The notes beneath the pieces are model-generated. The model did no database searches. It had not been told where the DNA came from and saw only the letters and a list, made by a program, of their open reading frames with translations. Shown one piece after another: positions 36,541 through 49,200 of a stretch of 64,000 nucleotides of DNA. How positions within the stretch are numbered: the stretch's first letter is position 1; each line of letters opens with the position of its first letter. A program made the translations under genes and the position numbers. This stretch comes from Polytrichum commune (Eukaryota; Streptophyta; Polytrichopsida; Polytrichales; Polytrichaceae), in contig OX485804.1 in NCBI GenBank assembly GCA_950295325.1, forward strand, positions 25,792,001 to 25,856,000, given 5' to 3'.

Positions 36541-39089
36541 CTAAGGAGGTCCGAAATACGGTACCGCATGATTGTGCGAAGAAGCACTGGATTTGGAGGA
36601 AATTATAAAATATTCCTTGAAAACCCTAACATTCCTTGTAACCCTTGAATGTGCCCATATAGGGCATGCCACATGGACATGTATGGATGATTCCTGCATA
36701 CGTGTCATCATAATAACCTCTTTTCCCTAATTTACCCCTAAGTGCCCACGGAGCCCTTGAAATGCCCTAATGTGGATACTTTAAAAAAAATTGTGGGTTT
36801 TGTTTATTAATATTATCTTAGTATGTTAAGTGTTATATGATTTTTAAATCATTGAAGGGTGAGTTTCTTTGCAAATCGGACCACATATGAGACATGGGGA
36901 TTATTAGTTGGGATTTTCAATGTAATTGTTCTCCCAACGGGTTGATCTAGGGAGTTCAAGGTGTCAATAGCCAAGGGTTGTATCTCCCTCTATTTTTGGA
37001 ATTTACGTACTGATTTTATCACATTTATTTTTTCATATTTTTTATGCAACATCTACCGTTAGGATTTGGATTCAGAGGTTCATAGAGTTGCCTATCATAA
37101 GACTAAGATTTGATGTGGCAATACCTAGTTTCCATAACAAGGTTTGTCAAAATCTCCAAATGTAGTCATTTCGTCATCTTAAAGTTGTTGGTGCTAGAAA
37201 ACCCACTAGCATTCAAATGGTGTACTTTTTAATTTGTTTGGATTTGCAAGGTAGGAAATTCGATAAGAAATCATGGTCTAGAATTCTTATATTGAAGGAC
37301 ACCTCTTTGCTTATTGGCTATTGAATCTCAAGTGGAAACACTCAAACATTTGAATATTGTTAAAGTACAAACCACCTACAAGGCCTTAATATCTACACGG
37401 TTGGATTTGTCATCCACGAAATAGATGTTAAGAGACTAAGCCTTAATGTTTATTGTGTCACAGAGAGGCTGTCAAGTCATTTTGGGGTCTCCAACCAGTG
37501 GACATTTATGGATTATTGTACATTGACCTTACTTGGGAACTTTCTTGAGGAGAGACTTATACTTGACTGGTGTGTGGTCAAGTATGAATCTAAGCACGGA
37601 TACCAAAAGATGTATGTTCAACAAAGATTGGCTATGTGCTCAAAATTTGTTAACCGTACTAGGCTTAACAGGTAGCATATGGGGTTGGGGATATAGAGAT
37701 AGATAGATAGATAGAAACTCCGGTCCCTTTTAGGGGCCGGCGTGAATGGAGTGTCCGTTCGTAATGCCAACAACCCGATGCCCATGGGGATATAGACCTA
37801 TATGACCAATTAATGAGCTCAAGAATCTCCACTTTCAGAATGAATAAGATATTCATGAGTTTCAAACATTATAAGAAAAATTGCTACAAACATGATATGT
37901 ATTTGTCAATCATCTTGCACTAATTGTGTGTTTCATATTCTATGAGAAGTTGGGCAAAGCTAAAAGTGCCCATTTAAGGTCCACTTACCTTAGCCCACTT
38001 CTCTAGAGATATCATACACAAGAATTAGTATGAATGGATTAACAAATGCAGGGCAAAGATGTAGTCATTTTCCTCATAATATTTGGAGCTCATATGAATA
38101 GCTTATGCACTATCAAAGTCAAGGTTCACATTCTTTTTAAATAATGACATTGGTTGCCCCCCACCCCACCCCATATGTATATTGGAAGGCAACCTATTTG
38201 AGGTGGGCTTTAGAGTCACAAAATCTACCATGAACCATTTTGCTTTTGCCTACATCTCGCTTTATTATTTGCAGGCACATCCGATAAGACATGTTGAGTC
38301 CCAAGCCACCAACTTCGTGGATGCGCCTCCACTGTCTCTTCAAGCAAATCTATTAACCAAGCCTCTGTAGTTTCAACAATATATGTTTTGTGCAAATTAA
38401 TAACATGTTTTTTCAAGTTTTTGTCTTATTGTGAATTACAAAATTTATCCTATCTTCATTGCTTTCCAAGTACATCAAAATCAACCGTGGTTTCTTAGCA
38501 TGTTTGAACAGTTCCACAAAGGAACTCATGACATCTTTCCAAACTTCATTTGAAGAGATAGTTCATTTCCTCAACCACGCGTGAACATTATTTATATGAT
38601 AAGATTGATAATAGATTGTGCATGTAGGTCATGATATATAGCATCGAGGGCTTCAAGATATCACACACCATCATGGATAAATATGAGATAGTTTGCTTTT
38701 CACATTCATATAAAGCGTTGGTGTGAAAACATTGATGATGTGGATGTGGAGTCAAGGTTGCCATATTTTACAATAAACAATTTCATGAAAGATAGACATG
38801 TAGTGTGTGTAGGTTGTAACATATAACATTATGCCTTGTGCCTAGTAGGTTACCATGGGCATTAAGTTGACCTTCAATAGAAAATGATAAAATAAGGTTT
38901 TTAGGAGGCCAAATTTTGACTACCATTGTGATGTCGTTGGGCCATGAATGGCCTTCATTGTAGGTCCGATGGATGTGAAACGCATCTTTCATGCCAATTT
39001 CATGGATGATTAGTTGCACATACGGATGTTGGACCGGTATGCAGGCAAATTATGAATGGTTTCAATAATCACCATTATTAATTAGAATC
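36541..39089. other. Intergenic DNA
   Basis: No gene was recognised. Contains repeat R3b and a short GATA microsatellite (about 37697-37715). Confidence 0.5.
37540..37998. repeat. Dispersed repeat R3, copy b
   Basis: Aligns with 30325-30700 and 59958-60312 through TGCTCAAAATTTGTTAACC, GAGCTCAAGAATCT-CACTTT, AAGATATTCATGAG and CTTGCACTAATTGTGTGTTTC. A GATA microsatellite sits inside. A reverse-oriented fragment of its right end lies at 51996-52075. Confidence 0.65.
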
Positions 39090-39635
39090 AAAGAATCTGC
39101 CCGAGGGTATCGAAACTATAAGACTTCTCTAACTATCCCAAATAGTGTGTGTTACTATTCGGAGTTACGCAATGCTATGAATATTTTAAAGAGAATGTGA
39201 AAATCTATCAAGTAAAGTCATTTGTTTGTATTCTACATGGTTTGAACAACCTATTGAACTTTTGTTAGTGGAATTTGAACTCATCAGTAAGGCGTTTTTG
39301 CACTACGTAACTCCAAATGGTAACACGGACTAATTGGGACGATCAGTGTAATCAATACTTGATATTTGGTGGGTATGTCAAGGTGAGAGAATCTTTGTGT
39401 ACCCGACTTATCATCTAGGTCAGTATCATTCTAAGCCATATTGAAATTAGGGCAGTTTTATCTACGTATGATGATTCTTGCATAGTGTATAGACCCGAAT
39501 GGTATTGAAAACTAAAAGTATCTTGAAATGTCAAGCCCCTTCTGGTATAAAAATTTGTGAAATTCTCATTATGGATACCCAAATCATATCAAATGACGAT
39601 ACGAGTCCATAATAATTTTAAGCCTATCGGTTTAG
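39090..39635. repeat. Dispersed repeat R2, copy b, interrupted by R1b
   Basis: The outer parts (39090-39124 and 39351-39635) align with the R2 copy at 27190-27548. The gap between them is filled by the R1 element at 39125-39350. Confidence 0.65.
39125..39350. mobile_element. MITE-like element R1, copy b, nested in R2
   Basis: Inverted termini share TCCCAA-TAGT.GTGTTAC and GGAGTTACG. The internal AACAACCTATTGAACTTTTG-type sequence matches the 13619-13836 copy. It is more diverged than copy a and no clear target duplication was found. Confidence 0.65.
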
Positions 39636-41681
39636 CCCCCTTAATATAAGGAGGATGAACAATAGGAGGAGTAGTGAAAGTTGTCAAGTGAACTCAATAC
39701 CCGAGACTTTATTCCCAACCGCTTGCAACATATCTCAAGTTGTTGTGCCCTGCAGGTGCCATGTTGCACACATGGGTACACACGTTGGATTTGGGCGAAA
39801 GTAGGGATTAACTTTGAGCAAGCGTTGGAACATAGCTCGAGGTCAGTTTTTATATGTTTAAATGTTAAGAACCCACATGTAAAATTTATAAGGGCTCAAA
39901 TATGTGTGCTAGGTGGAGTATTGGTTTCCGTGCAGGGATGGTCTTGGGGAAAGTGGGGTGATTCTGGGAGAAATTAGGGTTGGTTTTGCGTGAAAGAACG
40001 GGAGAGGTTTTGGGTGAGTGTCAGGACGGTTTTAGGAGCCATTTGCAGTGGGGAAAATATAGGTCTAGGAGAGGAATTTAGGAAGGTAGGGGCGAGTGAC
40101 TTCAAGAAAATTCATATGATGTGTGATTTACTTTACAATTGTTTCTATTATGTCTAAGCCGATTTGCTAAGCCAAGCATGCACACCACTAATTCAAATGA
40201 ATTCCCAAAATAAGGAAAATTGCTTTAAAATATTGGTTCAAGCATTCTCTACCTAATGTGTTGGTGTAAAGTGATGAAGTGAGCATTACTCAAGCTGAGT
40301 ATTGATTGTTCATTTTGTAAAGGAGGTCTAGAATAAAAAAAGACATTATGCCCGAAAAGTTCTTGACCCCATGGTGCAACAACCTACAATTAAGTAATGT
40401 TATGAATATCATTGGCACATACTATTGATCCCCTGCCCGAAGGAATAAATAAATAAATAAACAAATAACGAAGTACATGCTGGCAACATCAAAAGGCACT
40501 TCAATCTTTCGGGCTCCTTACTCCTTCACGTGGCCTTAGTGTTTGGCATGGACAACATGAGCGGTGTCTTTGTTGTACTCTTGGCAATGAACTTCAATCC
40601 CATTCATAAAGGAAGCCAATGTATGGCCAACACAAGTTATGGCAAAGAGGGCACAATTCAACCCTAAACACTCAAGCCTTCACAGTCCATTTTCGGGCAC
40701 TTCCAACACCAATGCTGAAAATTTCTCCTATGTAGTCAAGTAGAATCTACTTTTTTCAAATCCAAGCATACGGATGTAATTAGAAGTCAATCAATTGGAT
40801 CACATTTTCTAGGTCATATTAACATATGAGCATGGCTTGGAAAAAAGGGCAGCTAGAGAAGACTTTGAATTTTTTTGTTTCATGACCATTTTGGTCATGT
40901 CAAAAAATTAAGAAACTTGGAAACTTTGCCATAATATGTTATGTACGTGGATGACAAATGAGCTACTCCCAAAAATTTGGGGGTATTTTTTTTAAAGAAT
41001 TTAGATGAAATCCGTCACTCTCAAAGTTGGAAGGGCTACATGAGGTCGTTTTGGGATATTTCCCCTTTTTCATGGAGTAAGCAACATGATGCACTAAGTT
41101 CTTTCCAAACCCATCCAGTCAAGTTGTGCACGACTGTCACCTTGTCCTAAGGAAAAATAAATAAAACCCAACCAAATTGGGCATCATATGTGAAAGATAG
41201 TGGCTCCTGAATTTGGCTCCTACATTTGAGCAACACATGGAACATCCCCCCCCAAAAGCAATGCCAACCTAACAAAAATTCGTACATGTTTGGAGTATGA
41301 GGTTTTTGTATGTTATTTTGGTCCACATGATAGTGATACAATGTTCTATGATTTTCCTTTTTCTTGTTTCTTTCCGTAATTAAAGTAATTTGCAACAATA
41401 TCTAGTTAAGAGGTTCTCTCCGGAGAGCCTTGGGCGGGGAACTTACCTTACACCAATAGATACCTTTCCATCCATGTAGATTGCCACCTAGTGGGTCGCA
41501 AACCTAGCAGAATATTAAGTGGCAACCCATTTTGGGTTGCTTGAGCATTTAAGGCTTAATAAGCTCAAGATGATACACTTTTTATTGACTTTTTCTTTAG
41601 AAAATACTTCAAAGTGTCAAATATTTGAAATTTTAAAACGGTATTTCAAAATTTGAGAAACATGGCAAATGATTGCAACTT

Positions 41682-41716
<35 letters not shown>

Positions 41717-41884
41717 GGATGGCAACGTGTTTTTGTATGTACAAATTCAATTTCTTGATAGAATCAATTCAAAAAAAAAATTAATATGTAATAAATTTAA
41801 AGATTGCTCAAAAAATGCAGAGTGAGAGAAGGAGAGGGGGAGACAAAGAAGGACATGAGTGTTTCTAGACTCTTACATAAAGAA
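39636..41884. other. Intergenic DNA with a GATA microsatellite
   Basis: No gene was recognised. (GATA)n lies at 41682-41716. Confidence 0.5.
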
Positions 41885-42045
41885 GAAGAAGAAAATTATA
41901 TATATATACAATTATATATAAACACAAATATATATAAATAGAAATAAATAAATACATAAATATATAGAAATAGAAATAGAAATAGAAATAAATAAATAGA
42001 AACAAATAGAAATATTAAAAAATTAAAAATATTAAAAAATATTAA

Positions 42046-42076
<31 letters not shown>

Positions 42077-42187
42077 TATACATATACATATACACATACA
42101 CATACACATATACACATATACACATATACATATATACATATATATATACATATATACATATATACATATATACATATATACAAATAT

Positions 42188-42223
<36 letters not shown>

Positions 42224-42225
42224 GG
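41885..42225. repeat. AT-rich low-complexity island
   Basis: TA, AAATA, CATATA and TATACA runs fill about 340 bp and end in (TA)n. ORFs across it (Ile/Tyr/Cys strings) are products of the simple repeat and not genes. Confidence 0.9.
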
Positions 42226-42757
42226 GATCTAATTGAGATGAATTAATCACAAAGTTTCTATTGCAAGGGTTAGGTGTCATATTTGGACTATACTTCATTT
42301 ATCTTGATGTAACTTGTGGACCCATGTGAAAGAGCACGGCATTTGGATGGCATTGGCCTTGAGGTTGAGGGGCCAAAGCTAAAAGTGGACATGAAGAAAT
42401 TTGGTGCACACTCTCTTTCACCACCTTTCCAAAAGAGACTTAGCTAGTCCATACACCAAACGTAACTTGGTGTATACACAACTTGGACCCGTGTTGTCTT
42501 GGCCAACTGCACCATCACTTGAACATGGTCCTCCCACGTATCCGGAATGGTGGGGCGATGGCCACACTACCACAACCACAACCTCCATTCTCAGGGTGAC
42601 CACACCCCCTTACATTTCATAACCACGTGCGATAAAAGTTTGCTACCCTATATTAAATGCCATAGATAATTTTTGAAATTATGATATTTTATCTACATAT
42701 ACATAACCATTGAAAATATCTTATATATATATATAGAAACTTTTTGGTCATCTTCGT
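42226..42757. other. Intergenic DNA
   Basis: No gene was recognised. ACCACGTGCGATAAAA at about 42622 matches, inverted, a site near 43237 outside the hAT-like element. Confidence 0.45.
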
Positions 42758-42765
42758 TTTTGTAG

Positions 42766-43037
42766 CTCGGGGGGTTCACTAGTGAAAATCGTAGAACAAC
42801 GTGCGATAAAAAAATAAGGTCCAATCTATTCATTGTAGATAAATTTTATAAAAAATGTACATGTAAAATAGTGAAATATGTTTACATGTAAAATACCATC
42901 ACATATAATATTTTCAAGCTTTTTACATGTAAAATACCATCACCTTATAATCTTTTCTGCAAGGTAAATAACCCCCCCAATAAATAGGTCCGGAACGCAC
43001 GTGTATGCAAAATATAAGAGGAAGTGAACCCCCCGAG
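42766..43037. mobile_element. hAT-like MITE with 8-bp target duplication
   Basis: Perfect 15-bp termini CTCGGGGGGTTCACT / AGTGAACCCCCCGAG, flanked by TTTTGTAG at 42758-42765 and 43038-43045. The 8-bp duplication fits the hAT preference nTnnnnAn. Subterminal ACGTGCG motifs also form an inverted pair, and TTTACATGTAAAATA recurs inside. At 272 bp it is non-autonomous. The perfect duplication and termini suggest fairly recent insertion. Confidence 0.85.
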
Positions 43038-43045
43038 TTTTGTAG

Positions 43046-43770
43046 TAATTGTTTTAGTTCAATTCTATGTCATTCTAGTTAGAAATGGTATGTTTTATAA
43101 AGAAAAACAAATCATCAAATTTGGTTACCAATTTTTTACTGTGTAATAAATACCGTGTATTTCTACTCATGAAAAAAAATTAATTAATTTTTGGCCCATT
43201 TTGGTAATGCTTTATGTAAAGAGTAGATTTATTTTTTTAGTCGCACGTGGTGTTCAACTTGACAATGGACTGCACCCCGGGGCCTCCATTGTGTTGCAGG
43301 GTGTGTCAAATATAGCTCAATATCATGAACAAAATAAAGTTAAGCTTTACTAGTTATTTTGGGGGTCGTATAAGCTATTGGGTACTCTACATAACATATA
43401 TATTGGTGCTTTAAGTGTTATATTCTATGTTAGGTACTTGTTCAGACCGATCCCATTGAAACATGGGTGGAGGCAAACATGTCCCATTAAAGGGGGAGGG
43501 GGGTTTAAGCAAAGGTTGATTTTGTATGACTTTGATAAATAGCAAGCATACTCTAATTGTTCATCGCACATTGGTTTTTTTGTAGATGCAAATAGCTTTC
43601 ATACACAATAATATATTAAAATTTAGCCTTAGAATGTTGGTGATGTCATTATTCCCCAAACTTTTGATTGAAATATATGGTAATTTTCTTACCCCCCTTA
43701 TAATTAAGTGGCATGTAGTGATAAAGTGCTATTGTGAAGATCACCCATCCTAGCTAGAATATCTATCTTA
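43046..43770. other. Intergenic DNA
   Basis: No gene was recognised. Confidence 0.5.
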
Positions 43771-44031
43771 GGGCGGGCTTATACTAGGGTTGGGGACCAG
43801 AGAAACTCCAAAATTGGGCAATCCTATTGATCGAGAGCAAAATTTTGGATCCCAGGACTTTTCACGAGGATCCAAGTCCAAAGCTAGAGAAAAACTGAAG
43901 TGGCACTAATGCAACAACACTATACCGTCAACTTTTCAACATTCCTCCTCCCCAAGTAAATACTCCTAGGTTGAGAACACATCTTCAAACTTGGGTCCAA
44001 TCTCGAGTCCAAAAGTAAGGTTCATTAACCC
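43771..44031. mobile_element. Diverged MITE-like element E
   Basis: Begins GGGCGGGCTTATACTAGGG after TTA (43768-43770) and ends AACCC before TTA (44032-44034). The right terminus matches the left only loosely, so it is an old or damaged relative of elements A to D. Confidence 0.4.
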
Positions 44032-44034
44032 TTA

Positions 44035-45649
44035 AAGGAAGTGGGGTCACAAAATACATGCATATACACAATTTAAACGATCCTCAACAAGTTCAAGAAT
44101 CATATTTTATATGTTTAGGGGTCCAAATCCTCAATATATACAAATTTTTCTATGTCAAGAAGAAAACAAAAATATACTCGTAACCTGACATTGATGATCA
44201 AAATATGACGTATGTAATTTGCATCCAAGGGCACGAAGGGAGCATATTTGAACTTACATCTTCCATAACATCAAGGTGTTCGACCAGTACAAAAAGCACA
44301 CTTCAGAAATTAGTGCATCTTTGACCTAATTATCTAATAATGGAAGAGTGTAGCTCAAATACATGCGTTTGTGCTTGGACAAGTCCAATATGAACCTCTT
44401 GGACATGCAAGGGTCAAGGGGTAATTTGGACCTTGAGCTTCTTGGAACAAGACCCTGATGTAAACCCACCTTGAGGTAGAAAAACTGAAAATGATGAATA
44501 ACCACTAGACTAGGAGTAGAATGATTCTTGTGTGGACCCAAAATGGCTAATTGTAAAAGTGATGGCTCAGCAAGGATGCAATGATTGGGCGGATAGGTCC
44601 TGTTTCACACCAATTAAGATCACTTTTGGGTGCCATGGAGTTAACCATTTTGTGTGCATGTGTATGCAAAGTGGGATATTTCGATGCTCAATCTAGGGAC
44701 ACTCTAATGTACAAGTAAAGAGTTTGACTTACCTGCTCTTTTTTTAATGAAAAAACTAAGTAATCACAAGAATTAAAATGACGAAACAACTTGCATTCCC
44801 TCATCATTTCCACCACTCCATCTTTGAAAAAACATTGCTTAAATTTCAAGCCACTCTTTCTAGCCAATTCAACTTATTTTTCACCATTTTTCATGTTTCC
44901 TACCCTACTCCCATATTTGCAGTTTATGACTATGAGGACCAATGCCTGGGAAGTTTTTGGGCATATATAGTTGGTCAAGATCCTAGTGATTCTAAATCCA
45001 ACCGGTTACATGTTGACATCTTCCGGTTTTGCTTTATTCATTTGAGGCATATTCTTGTATAGAATCCTCTAAAATGATCGGTAATTCTCTTGAAGTCTCC
45101 AACTTCAACCAATTCATTTGTAATTAACTGCATGTTCTTCCCGGAGATAGATTAGGATAGATTACTAATGAAAGTTCAATAAGTTGTTCGGACCACTTAA
45201 TGTTCAAGATTGAAGCCCTCATATGAGTTTCATTTTGAAGGACTCTCAAATTTCAACGCTTCAGTTGAAGAGTTGGTTCAAATCCAAGACGTCAATCCAA
45301 GAATATAGAAATGAACTACAAAACTCAAATTAAACTTGTGCATGAATTATATGGTACACGTTTCCAGCACAATATGAAGAATTAAGATTCACAACCTTCT
45401 AACTCCACTTCTTGTATTGACAATGCCCTACACGCTTGTTGGTTCTTGAGCCGGGCACAGTATATTGAGGACTTCAAGCGACGTCTTCATTTTGAATTTG
45501 GGGTTGCGTTTTGAAGGGTTGTTTTAAGAGAGGTATATTTTGAAGGGCCAAATCCGTGGCCAAATCACATTTGAAGGGCATTGAAGACTTCAATCTCGAA
45601 CACTGGGACCAGTGCCCACAAAGTATTTGGGCATAGTCGGTCAAAATCC
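44035..45649. other. Intergenic DNA with one isolated partial copy of the 190-bp unit
   Basis: About 44975-45130 matches the array unit at 45650-46215, including TAGTGATTCTAAATCCAACC. No gene was recognised. Confidence 0.55.
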
Positions 45650-46215
45650 TAGTGATTCTAAATCCAACCGGTTACATGTTAACATCTTCCAGGTTTTGCT
45701 TTCATTCATGTGAGGTATATTCTTCTATAGATTCCTCTAAAACGACTGGTAATTCTCCGGAAGTCTCCAATTTCAACCGGTTATTTCTCAAACTCCACCG
45801 GTTTATGTGTAACTAACCGCTGGTTACATGTTGATCGTAGTGATTCTAAATCCAACCGGTTACATGTTGACGACATCTTCCGGGTTGGGCTTTCATTCAT
45901 GTGAGGTATATTCTTCTATAGATTCCTCTAAAACGACCGGTAATTCTCCGGAAGTCTCCAACTTCAACCGGTTCTTTCTCAAACTCCACCGGTTCATGTG
46001 TAACCGACCGCCGGTTACATGTTGATCTTAGTGATTCTAAATCCAACAGGTTACATGTTGACGAGATCTTCCGGGCTGGGCTTTCATTCATGTGAGGTAT
46101 ATTCTTCTATAGATTCCTCTAGAACGACCGGTAATTCTCCGGAAGTCTCCAACTTCAACCGGTTCTTTCTCAAACTCCACCGGTTCATGTGTAACCGACC
46201 GCCGGTTCGCCCCGA
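45650..46215. repeat. ~190-bp CCGGTT-rich tandem repeat, three copies
   Basis: Copies start with TAGTGATTCTAAATCCAAC at 45650, 45838 and 46029. Each carries several CCGGTT or ACCGGT sites at fixed places. Copies 2 and 3 are nearly identical. A reversed partial copy is at 49459-49545. Confidence 0.9.
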
Positions 46216-49200
46216 GCCCTGATGAGGACGGCTTATGCCATTCGCATATTCCGGCAACGGGTATATGGATATGCCGATTAGGTGCCCGTATAAGATATTG
46301 TGGCGAATGAGGAACGGACAGGTGTCCACAATTGGCCATGCAGCCATGATGAGGGTGCACTTACACTTGCCGTTCCATCATTGGTGGTCAGTAGACCAAC
46401 CCCCTTATACAAATATAAAACTATGATCTGTGTCAAAAGTACATGGAAATTGAAGCTTCATGTGCGCCGTCTCTTGGCCTCGTAAAAGCTCACCTTTCCC
46501 CACCATTGTTGGAATTGAAATTATTGCATGTGGACATGCATCATGCCCATGGGCCCCGTACATAGCATATAGTACGCCGCCCTTTCTCTTTTGATGTATA
46601 ATGTGGCTTGCGGTTTGGAGTTATATACCATGGACTAATGAAGGCAACCCCTGAAGGCGACTTTGGGGGTCGTCTCCTCTTACTTGAGTCTTCCAATCAT
46701 GAAGAGTTAAGGCTTTGATCAAGGGTTATGTTGTTTTAGGGAGGTTTTTCCTCCCTGATCTTGGAATGTCATCTCGCATGGTAAATGGTTATGTGCATCA
46801 AATATATGTGTGGTATTCAAATTGGTGTGTCTGCACCATTTATGCGTCATGTTGAGGTTGATGTCATTGTTTGAGACAATGTTATCATGCAATGCATACC
46901 GGTGTATCAATGTTGTTCATGTGTCATTTGATTACCTGACATTCATGATGACCATTGACATGGGTGCCAATGTCGGCTTCCATCAGGCACTCATAGGGAG
47001 GGATGTAGAGAATGGTATATGAAAGGGATGGAGCATCACCTTAGCCTTTTTAGCAATGCAATGCCCCCCCCTTCCCCCCAATAAAAAGGGGAGACGCTAG
47101 CAACGTGAGGATTTTCAGGGGTTATAATGAATGCAAAGTTGAAACAAAGAATATTGTCAACATGGAGATTAAAACAAATTTTATTTGACAAAGGAAAATA
47201 ACAATTCATGAGAAGGCACTACTGACAATTCTAAGAATGATAGTTGCAAAATATGTGTGGTTGATGGACGTCATTGTTGTCATTGTCAAGTAATATTGGG
47301 CTTGGTGTTGCCGTCGAGGTGGATGATTGTTTTGGCGTTGTCATGTTCTTTAAGGACAACATGAAGGTTTTGGAAGAGCTCTCAAGGAATGGATTTCCCT
47401 CTGCCATCCTGGATAGCATTGATGACAATAATGTCAACATCATGGGCACAAGCTTTCATGTTGCAACACTTTTGTGAAGGTTGGCTAGCCTTGGGCTTTG
47501 TTTGATGTGGTAGGAGTAGATGGAAATCCTTAAGGTGCACAAACAACTCAATTGCATAGTCACCAATGTGTGAATTACATACAAGTTCCATCTTTGGTCT
47601 ACAAAGTGGACCAAGGACCAAGGTGGGGTAGTCCATCCAACCTCAATGGTTCATGTAGATGGTTTGGAATTTTTTTCCTAGCAATTCTTTGTCAATGCAA
47701 CCCATCTCCAGTTCGTCTACATGATCCATGTCGAACAATGGAGTTTGTTACAAACTTTTGGTACTTGGTGGATGGATCAAGAAAGGGGGCACCCAAAGTA
47801 TGTTGGGTTTCCCAAAGTAGAGGCCAAGTGGATGGTTGGTGGCTCATCCAGATGAGGTGATACAATTTTTGGTACTTCTGCCAAATAGTGCACTAACAAC
47901 GTGGACCATTGACATCACAACAGATTTCAAAACCGTAAACACAAATTGGGGAAAAGGACGGTTGCATCATGTTGGTTCAGGGTGGGGGGGGGGGGGAAAG
48001 GGGCTCATGCTTCAACGTGGCTATTTCTTTGAACGAGATGTCCAAAAGTGCTCAACCACTACTCTCAAGTAGTCCATGGAGGAGACAATCCCCAACCATT
48101 GAAATACATGATGACATACGGAAGAAGTGATATATAAATCACAACATAGGATTTAGTGTGGCCTGCACGATTCATTCTTGACCCACTCGAATGTTCTTGC
48201 AATCACTAAGTTACTCAAGGCGAGCATATGTTAGACCTAGGCTTGACTAATGATGTCGGTCACCAAATATACCGAACAACTGAGTCCGCTATGAATGTTG
48301 TTGGAAAACCGGTTGGGACGTTGGAACCCAACTAAAAACTATCCCAACAGTGCAACTGCCATTTTTCAGAGGAGATTAACATCTAAAATTTCAGTTTGAA
48401 TCTGAAGCTTGGCGACATGCATCAAGAAGACTATCCACACACACACAAACTCAACATACGCATGGACCCATGAAATGCCCAAACTAAACCTGAAGGATGT
48501 TACGGTAATACATGTAGTAGATCTTCACAGGATCCAACTACGCATGACAATCTTGCATCGACGTAAGACAATTACCCAAGACTCATATGCTTGTAGTGAA
48601 TTCATCAAAACAATCATATTTAGAGTGCACCAAACAGTCAGAAGGAGAGAAATCCACCGCGATTGAAATCTATAATCATGGCGTGATTGAATTGTTGAGC
48701 TTCTTGTCATGAAACGGAGATCAACAGTACTACTTGAGATAGTAAAAGTTTGAAGTGAACACAATGATGCTTGCATAATGAATAGCTTCCACGATTATTA
48801 TCGATTTCAGCCATCATGATTGGTCGTCGCACAAACGGAAGTCAAATGCTTATACAGGCAACGATGAATGGGGGAAGAAACAAACCGCTATATATATATA
48901 AATATAATAAAGAGGAATCTATGGAATATATTTAGTGTTGCATTTTTTATTCTAGAGGTCGGAGGTAGCATTATAAAATGTTTTTTGAAATATTAGGGTT
49001 TATTAAAAAAATCATCGAAGACATCAATCCGTGAGGTTCTTTATCTCAGAGCATTGTCGAAAACATTCCCCTCTTTTAAGATCGGTTCTTCGAGCTCTTC
49101 TCCGTCTAAGTATTGATCCAAGAATGAAGACATTGCGAATGCAAACCACCATTCACGACTTGTCCAGTGTGCCATGCATGTTGTGCGTAATGTATTCCAG

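Noticed and set aside
41896-42298. 95-aa and 88-aa minus-strand ORFs rich in Ile, Tyr and Cys
   Set aside because: They are read through TA/CATA simple repeats and have no protein-like composition.
46212-46260. CTGATGAG near 46221 as a hammerhead ribozyme core
   Set aside because: No matching stem II followed by CGAAA was found, and no closing stems I and III.
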